This document shows positions 52,818 through 63,744 of a DNA stretch of 64,000 nt, piece by piece. Made by a program: the position numbers and the translations under genes. Every line of letters begins with the position of its first letter. Within the stretch, counting starts at the first letter, position 1. The stretch comes from Kofleriaceae bacterium. GTDB lineage: Bacteria; Myxococcota_A; Polyangia; Haliangiales; Haliangiaceae. The stretch is taken from assembly GCA_020633495.1 (NCBI GenBank), contig JACKDR010000033.1, forward strand, positions 13,255 through 77,254. The letters run 5' to 3'. A model generated the notes under the pieces. It saw nothing but the letters and a program-made list of their open reading frames with translations. It did no database searches and had not been told where the DNA came from.

Positions 52818-54947
52818 ATGGCCCACGATCACGACCACCCGACTCCGGAGCAGGACGCCCAGCTGGCCCGCGACGCGCTGGCCCAGAACGACCTGCCGCA
52901 CGCGCTGCACCACATCGGCTGCGCGCTGGCGTCCAACCCGATGCACCCGGAGTGGTTCGCGGTGCTCAACGACATCATCGGCCGCGCCCCCGATCCGATG
53001 GCGCTGGTCCAGATCGAGGGCGACGTCAGCTTCATCGACGCCGCCAACCGCAGCTACGTCCTGGCCTGGATGCGGCAGTGGGAGGAGGCGCTCGATCTCA
53101 TCACCGACGTCGCCGAGATCCGGCCCGACATCCCGTACCTGCTGTGGGCCGAGTGGTGGCTGGGCCAGCCCGGCGTCGCCCAGTCGCTGACCTGGGAGCA
53201 GTTCGCCCGCGGCATCCTGGTCGACCTGGCCAAGATCGCCTCGAAGTCGCCGATCCCGACGCCGCGCGACGACCCGCGCATGGCCAACCTGCAGGCGGCG
53301 TGGCGGATCATCGCGTCGATCCGCGGCCTGCACGCCCAGCAGGCGTTCGTCTGGTTCACCGCGTCGATGCTGAGCCGGCGCCTGGGCAACCTCGACGAGG
53401 GCCTGGCGATGGCCCAGCACGCCTACAACCTCGAGCCGGCGTGGAAGAACGCGATCGGCATCGCCAACATCTATCGCGACCTCGACAAGGTCGCCGACGC
53501 CGTGACCTGGTTCCGCAAGGCGCTCGACCACGACAAGGACGACGTCAGCGCCCACCTCGACATGGGCGACATGTTCCTCGACCACCAGCGCTGGGACGAG
53601 GGCATCGCCGAGTACGAGAAGGTGCTGCGCAAGCAGGCCGACCACCCGTGGGCCCAGGCCTCGATCTACTACGCGCGGTTCAAGCAGAGCGGCGACCCGA
53701 CCCAGCGGCTGTGCCTCTTGCGCATGACCGAGGACGACGGCGACACCCACCGCGCCCGCATGCTGGCCCGCGAGCTCGATCCGCCGGTGCCGTACCTGAC
53801 CTTCCTGCCGCGCCCGGCCGACGCCTCGTGCAACGCGCTCAACCACATCTTCGAGCAGATGTACGAGAACCCGGCGTCGCACCACGGCAGCACGCTGACC
53901 CTCAAGCTGTCGCACGTCGAGTCGCCGTCGGTGGTGGCGGCGTTCGCGCTGCAGATGGAGATGTGGGGCCCGCAGGTCACGCTCGACTACCAGGTCGAGA
54001 AGGTGCAGACCCCGGATCCGCGCCAGCCCAAGACCCAGGTCGCGTACACGCTGTGGCAGTGGGACGGCAACCAGCCCCGGCCGGCGCTGCCCAAGCCGGA
54101 TCCGCAGGTCGCGCGCGCGGTGTTCTTCGTGGCGTCGGAGCCGTACCACCCCGACATCTGGACGCCGCTGGCCGAGAAGGCGGCGCGCGAGCTGGGCCCG
54201 GGCGCGATCGGGCAGCTGCTGGCGACCATGGTCCACCCGCCCCGCCCCGACGGCGGCAAGTGGCGGGTGCTCAACTGGACCCAGCGCTGCCAGGTCGCCG
54301 CGGCGCTGATCCTGGGCCACATCGACGGCGGCTGGCAGGGCAGCCAGCGGCAGCGGGTCCTGTACTCGCTGCTGTACGGCCCCAGCGACTGGACCACGAT
54401 CGCCGCGATCACCGTGATGGGCCTCTTGTCCCGCAAGGACCCGGCGATCCGCGCCGAGGTGGTGCAGGCGTTCGCGTGGCTGCAGAGCCAGATCCCCGCC
54501 GAGGGCTTCTGCCCGTGGGAGTACGCGCTCGCCAACGTCTGGCTCGGCGTCGGCGGCCACGACGACCTCACGACCAAGCGGCTCGAGCAGTGGATCGAGA
54601 AGATCGAGAACAACGAGACCGGCAGCTCGACGGTCCACGCCGCCCAGCTCGAGGCCAAGAAGTTCGATCAGGCCGAGGAGATGGCCAAGGCCCAGGCGGC
54701 GCAGGCGCAGCTCGCGGCCGGCGGCGGCGGCGACCCGGATCCGATGGTGTTCCCGGGCCAGCCCCTGGCCAAGCTGTCCGACTACGTCGGGCTGATGCGC
54801 GAGATGCAGCGCGGCAACATGATGGGCGCGCTGTCGGCGCTCGGCCTCGACATGATGAGCTACGGCCAGGCCGCGCAGGCGTGGGGCCAGAAGCTCGCCG
54901 CCGACCCGGTGCTCAACGCCAAGTTCAGCGCGATGATGACGGGCTGA
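52818..54947 (+). CDS. Large TPR-rich cytoplasmic protein
   Basis: A 709-residue protein without signal peptide. Residues 15-320 consist of TPR units (ALAQNDLPHALHHIGCALAS, ARRLGNLDEGL type, NIYRDLDKVADAVTWFRKAL). The middle section contains a beta-rich domain of unknown type (SHHGSTLTLKLSHVESPSVV), and the C-terminal 200 residues an alpha region with LAKLSDYVGLMREMQRGNMM. AGGA lies 5 nt before the ATG. No family is recognised; the TPR content suggests a scaffold. Convergent with the following gene, 18 bp apart. Confidence 0.78.
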   Translation: MAHDHDHPTPEQDAQLARDALAQNDLPHALHHIGCALASNPMHPEWFAVLNDIIGRAPDPMALVQIEGDVSFIDAANRSYVLAWMRQWEEALDLITDVAEIRPDIPYLLWAEWWLGQPGVAQSLTWEQFARGILVDLAKIASKSPIPTPRDDPRMANLQAAWRIIASIRGLHAQQAFVWFTASMLSRRLGNLDEGLAMAQHAYNLEPAWKNAIGIANIYRDLDKVADAVTWFRKALDHDKDDVSAHLDMGDMFLDHQRWDEGIAEYEKVLRKQADHPWAQASIYYARFKQSGDPTQRLCLLRMTEDDGDTHRARMLARELDPPVPYLTFLPRPADASCNALNHIFEQMYENPASHHGSTLTLKLSHVESPSVVAAFALQMEMWGPQVTLDYQVEKVQTPDPRQPKTQVAYTLWQWDGNQPRPALPKPDPQVARAVFFVASEPYHPDIWTPLAEKAARELGPGAIGQLLATMVHPPRPDGGKWRVLNWTQRCQVAAALILGHIDGGWQGSQRQRVLYSLLYGPSDWTTIAAITVMGLLSRKDPAIRAEVVQAFAWLQSQIPAEGFCPWEYALANVWLGVGGHDDLTTKRLEQWIEKIENNETGSSTVHAAQLEAKKFDQAEEMAKAQAAQAQLAAGGGGDPDPMVFPGQPLAKLSDYVGLMREMQRGNMMGALSALGLDMMSYGQAAQAWGQKLAADPVLNAKFSAMMTG

Positions 54948-54965
54948 CCGGGGGGCGGGCACCGA

Positions 54966-56291
54966 TCAGCGCGCGGCGGCGCGGATCGCGTCGAGCGCGG
55001 GATCGCGGCCGGCGAACCAGTCGGCCGCGCGCTGCGGCACGGCGATCGCGGGCTCGATCGCGTCGCCCGGGAAGTCGGGGTTATCGAAGTACTTCGTGGA
55101 GTAGCTGACCCGCAGGTGCGAGCGCGGCAGCGTGAAGGTCTGGACCTCGCCGTGGTGGCTGGGCCGGCCGCCCGACGGCTCGCCGACCAGGACCGCGCCG
55201 GCGCGGGCCAGCAGGATCGCGTCGAGCACCGCCGACGAGAACGTGTCGCGGCCGATGATGACGTAGAGCCCGCGGGCCAGCGCCGGGCGCGCGATCAGGC
55301 CGTCGAGCAGCGGCCGGATCAGCTCCGAGTTGCCGCCGCCGTTGAAGCGCAGGTCGATCACGAAGCGCTCGACCGGGTGGCCGTCGGCGAACGCCAGCGT
55401 GGCGGCGGCGAAGTCGGCGAACGGCTGGCCGGGCGCGTCGACGCACGCGTTGTACTGGAGGTAGACCATGTGGTCGGCCTCGACCCAGGTGTTCCAGTAC
55501 GGGTACTGGTGCTTCTGGCGCGCCAGCGGCGCGTCGGCGGCGACCGGCGGCGGCGGCCGCGGCCGGGTGGCGTCGAGGGCGACGTCGCGGGCCTGGCCGC
55601 CGACCTCGATCCGGTAGGTGGCGCGCCAGCGCGACGCCGCGACGTCGACGCCGGCCAGGGTGTCGGGCGCGATCAGCCGCCACGGCAGCTGGCCCTTCAG
55701 CTGGCCGGCGTTGTCGTGCGAGATCGTGGGGGTCAGCGCGGCGACGACGTCGTCGATGGCGTGGCCGTCGATGGCGACGACGCGGCCGCCGACGAGCGTC
55801 GGATCGGCGGCGTCAGTGACGAAGACGCCGTCGTCGAAGACGTACAGCTGCAGCGGGTAGCGCAGGTCCATCAGGCCCAGCGGCGTGGCGAGCGCGGTGT
55901 GGCCGTCACCGATCATCGCGACCAGGCGGGCCAGCGCGACCTGGGCGTGCGCGTCATCCATGGCGTCGAGGTGGGCGTCGACGTCGGCGACCGCGGCGCG
56001 GAACGCGGCCTCGGTGACGTGGAACCAGGGATCGACGTGGCGACGCGGGAGCTCGTCGGCGAGGGCGCGCAGATCCTCGCGCCACGCCGCGGCGTCCATG
56101 CCCGCCGCCGTGCCCGTGCCCGTGCCCGTGCCCGTGCCCGCGCCCGTGCCCGTGCCCGTGCCCGTGCCCGCGCCCGTGCCCGACGTCCGGCCGCGACAGC
56201 CCGCACTCGCCGCGACGACGAAGACGAACGCGAGCACGAAGACGAAGACGCACACGCCACGGCTCGCCCGGTTCCATCCTCGACGCGACAT
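54966..56291 (-). CDS. S41-type peptidase-like lipoprotein with Thr-Gly repeat
   Basis: Signal peptide with lipobox ending AASAGC (residue 30), followed by a (Thr-Gly)n repeat of 24 residues, then the catalytic part. MIGDGHTALATPLG (about 140-153) and GRDTFSSAVLDAILLARAGA (about 355-374) with GEPSGGRPSHHG mark the tail-specific or tricorn-like S41 fold: the His in GDGHT and the Ser in TFSS are candidate catalytic residues. The usual Lys of CtpA is not seen, so the tricorn-like subgroup or an inactive form is likely. The length is 441. The start ATG at 56291 gives a clean lipoprotein. Confidence 0.8.
   Translation of the reverse strand: MSRRGWNRASRGVCVFVFVLAFVFVVAASAGCRGRTSGTGAGTGTGTGTGAGTGTGTGTGTAAGMDAAAWREDLRALADELPRRHVDPWFHVTEAAFRAAVADVDAHLDAMDDAHAQVALARLVAMIGDGHTALATPLGLMDLRYPLQLYVFDDGVFVTDAADPTLVGGRVVAIDGHAIDDVVAALTPTISHDNAGQLKGQLPWRLIAPDTLAGVDVAASRWRATYRIEVGGQARDVALDATRPRPPPPVAADAPLARQKHQYPYWNTWVEADHMVYLQYNACVDAPGQPFADFAAATLAFADGHPVERFVIDLRFNGGGNSELIRPLLDGLIARPALARGLYVIIGRDTFSSAVLDAILLARAGAVLVGEPSGGRPSHHGEVQTFTLPRSHLRVSYSTKYFDNPDFPGDAIEPAIAVPQRAADWFAGRDPALDAIRAAAR
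56110..56181. repeat. Hexanucleotide microsatellite, 12 units
   Basis: On the plus strand (GTGCCC)n with two GCGCCC variants, 72 bp in all, encodes a run of Gly-Thr dipeptides (two Gly-Ala) just after the lipobox of the S41-like lipoprotein. In-frame repeats of this size can slip, lengthening or shortening the spacer without frameshift. Confidence 0.85.
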
Positions 56292-56328
56292 CCCCCGCAG
56301 CCTAGCAAACCCGGCGTACCTTCCGCTC

Positions 56329-57495
<1,167 letters not shown>

Positions 57496-57510
57496 TCGAC
57501 ACCGACCGGA

Positions 57511-57526
57511 GCGCGGCGGCCCGCGC
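57511..57526. terminator. Hairpin between convergent genes
   Basis: GCGCGG-CGGC-CCGCGC, a 6-bp perfect stem with a 4-nt loop, lies in the 42-bp gap between the DUF1028 stop and the GH31 stop. No T-run follows on either strand. Confidence 0.4.
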
Positions 57527-57537
57527 CACCGGCGCCG

Positions 57538-60436
57538 CTACGGGCAGCCGTCGCGCCAGCGCGCGACGTCGTCGAGCTGGACGTCGTCGGCGCTGCCGAA
57601 CCGGTAGCGATCGTCGAGCTCGCCGCAGTCGGCGCGCTTCTCGACCGTGTCCCAGGTGCCGCGCGAGTACTTGTACGTGAACCAGGCGCCGCGCGGCACC
57701 TCGAGCTCGCCGCGCGCGGTGGTGGCGTCGACGCGGGTCAGCGCCTGGTGGACCCAGCCGGTGGCCGAGCTGGCGACGTAGATGTCGTCGCCGGCGGGGG
57801 TGGCGGCGGGCACCCGGACCTCGACCGCGACCCGGACCGTCGGCGCCGCCTCGAGCGCGGCGTCGTAGTCGGCGTCGAGCGTGAACGCGTCGGCGTCGGC
57901 GGTGGCGATCCACAGGGCGCGGTCGTTGCCGTCCCACCACCAGCCGGCGCCCGCGGCCAGCGCGGCGTCGACGCTCGTCGCCGGCGCCACCGCGGCGCCG
58001 TCGCGCCGCACCGCCGACGGCGCGTGATCGACCGCGCGCAGCCACCAGCAGCGTGCGCGGCGCGGCCAGGCAGTCGCCGCCAGCGCAAGTCGCGGTCAGG
58101 GTCGCGCCGTCGGCGCAGCCGGCGATCAGTAGCGGACCTCGCGGCGCGCCGTAGCCGTCGCCGTCGTCCTCGACCAGCACCTGCTCGCCGACGACGCCCG
58201 CGTCGGGGACGACGTCGAGCTGCAGGACGTCGCCGGGCTCGCCGCCGGCGCCGCCGCCGGTGTGCGCGATCGCGGCGCCGCGCCGCCACTGCGGCACGAT
58301 CGCGCCGGCGCGCACGAACGTGGGCAGCGCCTGGAGCGTGACGTCGACGTCGATCGTCGTCGGGCCGACGACGACCGCGCCCGAGCGGGCCTCGAGCCAG
58401 CGCCCGGCCGGCAGGTACACCGCGCGCGTCGTGGCGCCGGCCTCGACCACCGGCGCGACCAGCAGCCACGGCCCCAGCATCGCCTCGTCGTCGAGGGTCG
58501 CGGTCGCCGGATCGTCCTGGAACTCGAACACCAGCGGCCGCAAGACCGGCGCGCCCGACGCCTCGGCCTCGGCGAACAGGCTGTAGAGGTACGGCAGCCG
58601 CCGGTAGCGCTCGGCGAGCAGGCGCCGGCTGATCTCCTCGACCTCGGCGCCGAACGCCCACGGCTCCTGGTCCGGCACGCCGGTGGTGACGTGGCCGCGG
58701 CAGAACGGCGACACCGCGCCGATCGCCAGCCAGCGCGCGAACAGCTCCGGCGTGGCGCCGCCCGAGTATCCGCCGACGTCGCTGCCGACGAACGGCACGC
58801 CGGAGACGCCCATGCCGAGCAGCATCGGCAGGGTCCGGCCCAGGCCGTCCCAGCTCGACACCGCGTCGCCGGTCCACACCGCGGCCCACCGCTGGATGCC
58901 GCTGGCGCCGGCGCGCGACAGCACGAACGGCCGCCGCGCCGGCGCCGCCGCGCGCAGGCCCTCCCAGGTCGCCTGGGCCTCGAGCACCGCGTAGACGTCG
59001 TGGACCTCGTCCATGGTCGCGGCCACCGCGGCGCCGGGATCGCCGGCGACCGGCAGATCCGGCACCGACGCGCCGCCGCCGCCCTCGGGGAACGTGGTCG
59101 GCTCGTTGACGTCGAGCCAGATGCCGCGCACGCCGAGCGCGGCGAGCTGGCCGACCTGCGCGCCCCACCAGGCCCGGGTCGCGGCGCGGGTGAAGTCGGG
59201 GAACGCCGCCGGCCCCGGCCACACCACGCCCTGGTAGATGGCGCCGCCGTCGTCGCGCAGGAAGTGATCGCCGGCGACGCCGCCGTCGTAGACCGCCCAG
59301 CCCGGATCGACCTTGATGCCGGGGTCGGCGATCACCGTGAGCGCGAAGTCGTCGGCGGCCAGCGCCGCGGTCAGCGCCGCCGGGTCGGCGAACGTCGCCG
59401 GGTCCCAGGTGAAGGTGCGGAAGCCGTCGAGGTGCTGGATGTCGAGCCACAGGCCGTCGGCGGCGACGCCGCGATCGCGGAACGTGGTCGCGAGGTCGGT
59501 GAGCCGCGACGCCGGCGCGTAGCCCCACCGGCTCTGCTGGTAGCCCAGCGCCCACCGCGGCGGCAGCGGCGTGCGCCCGGTGATCGCGGTGTGACGGCGC
59601 GCGACCTCGCGCAGCGACGGTCCGGCGATGACGTACTCGACGATCGCGCCCGCCGGGGTGTGCACGGTGGCGCGCGTGGGGTCGGCGGCGGCGAGGTCGT
59701 AGCCGAGGCGGCGGGTGTCGTCGATCAGCTCGCCGTGGGCGACGCCGCCGTCGAGCACCGCGACGAACGGGATCGACTGGTAGAGCGGATCGGCGTCGGG
59801 GCGCCAGCCGCCGAGCGCCGGATCGTAGGCGTCGGTGCTCCACAGCGTGTAGGCGCCGCCACGCAGCTCGAGGCCGGCGGTGCGCTCGCCGAGCCCGTAG
59901 TAGTGCGCCGACGCGGGCGCGCGCCGACGCAGGGTGACGCCGGCGCCGCCGCCGTCGATCGCCAGGCCGCCGTCGTCGCCGTCGTCGACCAGGACGTGGC
60001 CGTCGGCGTCGCGGACCACGACCCGGCAGGCGGCGTCGACGGTGATGGCCAGGGTCGGCGTGCACAGCTCGGCAGCCGCGCCGCGCCACCAGCGACGCCG
60101 GCGACCTGCGCGCTGCCGTCGACCGGCGCGGCGTCAGCTGCGACCACGGCCGGGGCGCGACCGCGGCGCCGTCAGGGACGTGGTCGAGGCAGGCGACGCC
60201 GTCGACCAGCGCGACGACGTCGAGGCGCTGCCCGCGCAGGCGGCGCGCAGCGTGCCAGGCGCCGGCGCGCTCGCCCACGGCAGCAGCGGCGCGGCGGCCC
60301 GGCAGTGCAGCCACGGCCCGCGCGTCGGCGGCGTCGTCGCGCCGGCCGGCGTCGGGCTCGGCAGCGCGGCCGCCACAGCCAGGGCAGCCAGCACGACGGC
60401 GGCGACGACGACGACCGCGGGTGCGGGGCGATGCAC
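57538..60436 (-). CDS. GH31 alpha-glucosidase-like enzyme with C-terminal CBM20-like domain (frame broken)
   Basis: A secreted glycoside hydrolase family 31 protein. The N-terminus is a signal peptide (AVVVVAAVVLAALAVAAAL) followed by a region needing three to four frame shifts (near 60235, 60140, 60095, 60065). Then the GH31 core is continuous: YYGLGERTAGLELRG, WALGYQQSRWGY, GLWLDIQHLDGFRTFTW, the nucleophile region GIWLDVNEPTTFPEG (Asp in WLDVNE), and SRAGASGIQRWAAVWTGDAV with the acid/base Asp in TGD, ending in PFVGSDVGGYSG. After a break near 58050, a CBM20-like starch-binding module closes it: YVASSATGWVHQALTRVD and TYKYSRGTWDTVEKRADC-type ending (FTYKYSRGTWDTVEKR). Alpha-glucan hydrolysis outside the cell is the likely role. 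Confidence 0.85.
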
Positions 60437-60750
60437 GTCCCCCGACGATGCAACGCGCGCGCCGGCGGCGCGTCAGTCGCCGCCTCGCGACCCCACGCGC
60501 ATCCTCGCGAAACCGTGAGGAACGACGACGCCAGCGCCGACCGCGGCGTCCTGCCGCAGCCCGGCGCGGGCCGCCGACGTTGCGGACGGCAACGCCAGGC
60601 GGGCGCGCCGGCCCGCCGGGCCGCCCACGACCGTTCGACGGCTCGCGGTCCCGAGAATACGGCGCCGGTTCGTACGTCGGAGAACAGATGGCACCGCCCC
60701 TGTCGTGCCGACAAGCGCGTTATCATGCGCGCACCCGTCCGGGAGCCCCT
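60437..60750. other. Intergenic region upstream of the WxxGxW lipoprotein
   Basis: About 310 bp between divergent starts. It should hold promoters for both genes. A TATCAT hexamer at 60721-60726 could be a -10 element for the plus-strand gene, but no well-spaced -35 is evident. GC-rich inverted stretches (60600-60640) are present. No coding frame is convincing. Confidence 0.4.
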
Positions 60751-61497
60751 ATGCGTATCCATTCGTTGCTCGCTCGCGTCCTCGCCGCCGCCGCCCTCAC
60801 CACGGGCGCCGCGGCCTGCTTCGTCCAGGCCCAGCCGGAACCGACCTACGCCGGCTCCGGCACGGTCGAGGCCCAGACCCAGGTCTACTACGTCGATCAG
60901 CCGCCGCCGCAGCCGCGGGTCGAGGTCCGCACCGCGGCGCCGCGCGCCGGCTACGTCTGGATCGACGGCTACTGGGACTGGCGCGGCAACCAGTGGGTCT
61001 GGTCCGACGGCCACTGGGAGCGCGAGCGCGCCGGCTACACCTGGGAGCGCCCGCGCTACGAGGTCGAGGGCGGCCGCAACGTCTACCACCCGGGCGGCTG
61101 GAGCCGGCCGCAGCAGGTCGATCACCGCAACGATCGCCAGCCGCCGCCGCGCCAGCCGACCCACGAGCGGCCGCCGGTCCACGAGCAGCCGCCGCCGCGC
61201 CAGCCAGACCACGAGCGCCCGCCGACGCATCAGCCGGACCGGACGCCGACCCACCAGCCGCCCCCGACGCGCGAGCCGCGGCCCGAGCACGAGCGCCCGC
61301 CCGCGCACGAGCCGGCGCGCCCCAAGGTCCCCGAGCGCACCCCCGAGCCGCCGCGCAAGGACCCGCCCAAGCACGAGCCCGCGCCCCGGCCCCAGGCTCC
61401 CGAGCACGACCCGGGCAAGAACAAGAAGCCGCCGCCGACCCGCGACGACAGCGACGACAAGGGCCCGAGCAAGAGCAAGGATCGCGATCACCGCTGA
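60751..61497 (+). CDS. YXWGXW/WxxGxW-type lipoprotein with long Pro/His/Glu tail
   Basis: A 248-residue lipoprotein (signal peptide with AAAC near residue 24). Residues 45-115 contain the aromatic repeat family: RAGYVWIDGYWDWRGNQWVW, SDGHWERERAGYTWERPRYE, as in YXWGXW repeat envelope proteins. The remaining 130 residues are a charged, Pro-rich tail built from short P-T-H-E-R-P and P-R-Q-P-D-H elements, which could span the periplasm or bind peptidoglycan. GGGAG lies 5 nt before the ATG. The function of the repeat family is not established. Confidence 0.82.
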   Translation: MRIHSLLARVLAAAALTTGAAACFVQAQPEPTYAGSGTVEAQTQVYYVDQPPPQPRVEVRTAAPRAGYVWIDGYWDWRGNQWVWSDGHWERERAGYTWERPRYEVEGGRNVYHPGGWSRPQQVDHRNDRQPPPRQPTHERPPVHEQPPPRQPDHERPPTHQPDRTPTHQPPPTREPRPEHERPPAHEPARPKVPERTPEPPRKDPPKHEPAPRPQAPEHDPGKNKKPPPTRDDSDDKGPSKSKDRDHR

Positions 61498-61513
61498 TCG
61501 GCCGCCCGGTCCA

Positions 61514-61540
61514 CCGCCGCGCCGTGCTCCGGCGCGGCGG
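61514..61540. terminator. Strong hairpin between convergent genes
   Basis: CCGCCGCGCC-GTGCTCC-GGCGCGGCGG: a perfect 10-bp stem with a 7-nt loop, 17 bp after the lipoprotein stop and 30 bp before the cyclase stop. A second GC palindrome (CCCGGGCCGTCCCGGG) follows. Symmetric, so it can serve both directions; no T-run. Confidence 0.6.
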
Positions 61541-61569
61541 CGCGCGCTCGCCCGGGCCGTCCCGGGCCG

Positions 61570-63690
61570 TTACTTCTCGGTCATGCGCTCGACGCCGTCC
61601 CAGTCGTCGGGCAGCGTCGCGGCGGCGGCCTGCTCGCAGCGCTCGCGCAGCCGCAGCAGCGACGGGTGATCGCGGCGCGCCGCGAGGTCGCGCAGCGTCG
61701 CCAGCGCCTCGTCGAAGCGGCGCGACCGGTAGGCGTCGAGCGCGGCCTCGTAGTCGCGCGCCCACGCCAGGGTCTCGGCGTCGACCTCGCCGGCGCGGCC
61801 CAGCAGCTCGTAGACCGGCACGCCCTGGCGGCGGCCCTTGACCGCGACGACGTCGACCCGGCGCCACACGAAGCCGTCGCCGGCGGCGTCGCGCACCGCC
61901 TCCGCGGCCAGCACGTCGGTGCCGTAGTGGCGGTTGATGCCCTCGAGCCGGCTCGCCAGGTTGACGGTGTCGCCGAGCACCGTGTAGCTGAGGCGCTCGC
62001 GGGCGCCGACGTTGCCGACCACCACCGGCCCGGTGTCCATGCCGAAGCAGGTCGGCAGCTCGGGCAGGCCGCGCGCCCGCCACGCCGCGTTGAGCTCGGC
62101 GAGCCGGGCCGTGCACCGCAGCACCGCGCCGACCGCGTGGACGACGTGATCCTCGTCGGGCGCGGGCGCGCCCCAGAACGCCATGATCGCGTCGCCGATC
62201 AGCTTGTCGACGGTGGCGTGCTCGGCGCGCATCTCGGTCAGCATGGCCTCGAAGTACTCGGCGAGGTGCGCGGTCAGCGCCTGCGGCGTCATGCGCTCGG
62301 CGATCGACGCGAAGCCGCGGATGTCGGTGAACAGCACGGTCAGCTGCGCGGTGCGGCCGCCGATCTCGGCGACCTGGCCCTGGCGGACCAGCTCGCGGAC
62401 CACGCCGGTGGGCACGTAGCGGGCGAACGACTGCAGCGCCGACAACATCTGGTCCTGGGCGTCGGCAAGCTCGGCGACCTCGGCGAGCCGCGACGCGATC
62501 GGCGGGCCGCCGGCGAGATCGAGCTGGCGGATGCGCTCGCTGCCGGCGGCCAGCTGCTCGAGCGGCTTGCCGTAGGCCCGCGCCATCAGGCTCGCCATCA
62601 GCCCGGCGAGCACCAGCGCGCCGGCGGCGATGCCGACGATGAAGTTGCGCTGCCGCTTCACGCCGCCGAGGAAGTCGGCCTCGGGCACCATCACCGCGAT
62701 CCACAGCGTGCGGTTGCCGAGCGCGAACGGCTGGAAGCCGGCCCACCAGGCGTCGCCGCCGGCGGTGAAGCGGAACCGCTCGGCGGCGCCCGCGTCGCGC
62801 CGCCACCGCGCCACCGCGGCCTCGACCGGCGCGCTGCCGATGGCCTCGGCCGGGCGCAGCACCGCGGCCTTGATGCCGTCGTCGTTGCCGAACCGGGGAT
62901 CGCGGGGCAACCCCAGCACCAGGCCGTCGTCGGTGAGCACGACGACCAGGCCGTGGGCGCTGACCTGCAGCCCGGTGGTGAAGCGCGACACGTCGAGCAG
63001 CGTGACGTCGAAGCCGAGGACGTGGGTCAGGCCCGGTCGGTCGGGGTGGGCCCAGCGCACCGCCGCGGTCATGCCCGGCTCGCCGGTGGTGAAGAACGTG
63101 TACGGCGGCGTCCACCGGACCTCGCCGGGCGCGCCGTCGTCGACGGCGCCGCGGTACCACGGCCGCCGCCGCGGATCGTAGCCGAGGTCGCGCCACGCCT
63201 CGCTGACGGTCGCGCCGGCGCGATCGAGGATGCGCCACCGCGACCGGCCCGCCCACTCGTCGGCGCGGGTGATGCGATCGACCCAGCCGTCGGGCTGCTG
63301 CAGCAGCATGGTCTCGCGGCCGGCGTCGTCGGCGAGCAGCACCGACGACACCTGCGGGTAGGAGGCGACCACCGGCAGGAACAGCCGGTTGACGTCCTCG
63401 GTCGCGGTCGGATCGAGCAGGCCGCTGCGGCCCCACGCCGCGCCGATGTCGAGGCCGCGGGTCACCGGGTCGAAGAACCGGTGCAGCTCGCTGTCGGTGC
63501 GCTGGCCGGTGCGCTCGATCAGCGAGCGCGACAGGCCGTCGACGGCGCGGTCGGCGCCGATGAACGTGACCGCCAGGATCGCGCCCGCGGTGAGCACGAT
63601 CAGCAGCACGAGGTTGCGCAGCAGGCTGCGCCGGATCGACACCGGCCCGCGCAGCCAGCCGGCGCGACCACGGCCACGACGTGAGCTCAC
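61570..63690 (-). CDS. Class III adenylate/guanylate cyclase with periplasmic dCache sensor
   Basis: A 706-residue sensor cyclase. TM1 (about residues 23-45), a dCache-like periplasmic domain (about 46-330; WYRGAVDDGAPGEVRWTPPY and FTTGEPGMTAAVRWA are typical ligand-loop features), TM2 (about 345-370), HAMP-like linker, then the cyclase domain: TVLFTDIRGFASIAERM (metal Asp), KLIGDAIMAFWGAP (second metal Asp), GARERLSYTVLGDTVNLASR (transition-state Asn and Arg). The adenine/guanine-selecting residues cannot be read with confidence. A TPR-like helical tail ends it. GGGAG is 8 nt before the GTG at 63690. Confidence 0.92.
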   Translation of the reverse strand: MSSRRGRGRAGWLRGPVSIRRSLLRNLVLLIVLTAGAILAVTFIGADRAVDGLSRSLIERTGQRTDSELHRFFDPVTRGLDIGAAWGRSGLLDPTATEDVNRLFLPVVASYPQVSSVLLADDAGRETMLLQQPDGWVDRITRADEWAGRSRWRILDRAGATVSEAWRDLGYDPRRRPWYRGAVDDGAPGEVRWTPPYTFFTTGEPGMTAAVRWAHPDRPGLTHVLGFDVTLLDVSRFTTGLQVSAHGLVVVLTDDGLVLGLPRDPRFGNDDGIKAAVLRPAEAIGSAPVEAAVARWRRDAGAAERFRFTAGGDAWWAGFQPFALGNRTLWIAVMVPEADFLGGVKRQRNFIVGIAAGALVLAGLMASLMARAYGKPLEQLAAGSERIRQLDLAGGPPIASRLAEVAELADAQDQMLSALQSFARYVPTGVVRELVRQGQVAEIGGRTAQLTVLFTDIRGFASIAERMTPQALTAHLAEYFEAMLTEMRAEHATVDKLIGDAIMAFWGAPAPDEDHVVHAVGAVLRCTARLAELNAAWRARGLPELPTCFGMDTGPVVVGNVGARERLSYTVLGDTVNLASRLEGINRHYGTDVLAAEAVRDAAGDGFVWRRVDVVAVKGRRQGVPVYELLGRAGEVDAETLAWARDYEAALDAYRSRRFDEALATLRDLAARRDHPSLLRLRERCEQAAAATLPDDWDGVERMTEK

Positions 63691-63744
63691 CTGCGCATCT
63701 CCCGACGGATGCGGCGACGATACCGCATCCCCGGGGCCACCGGT

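Noticed and set aside
60715..60730. Sigma-70 promoter for the aromatic-repeat lipoprotein
   Set aside because: A TATCAT -10-like hexamer is present, but the only -35-like hexamer is 14 bp upstream with poor match, so a promoter call is not justified.
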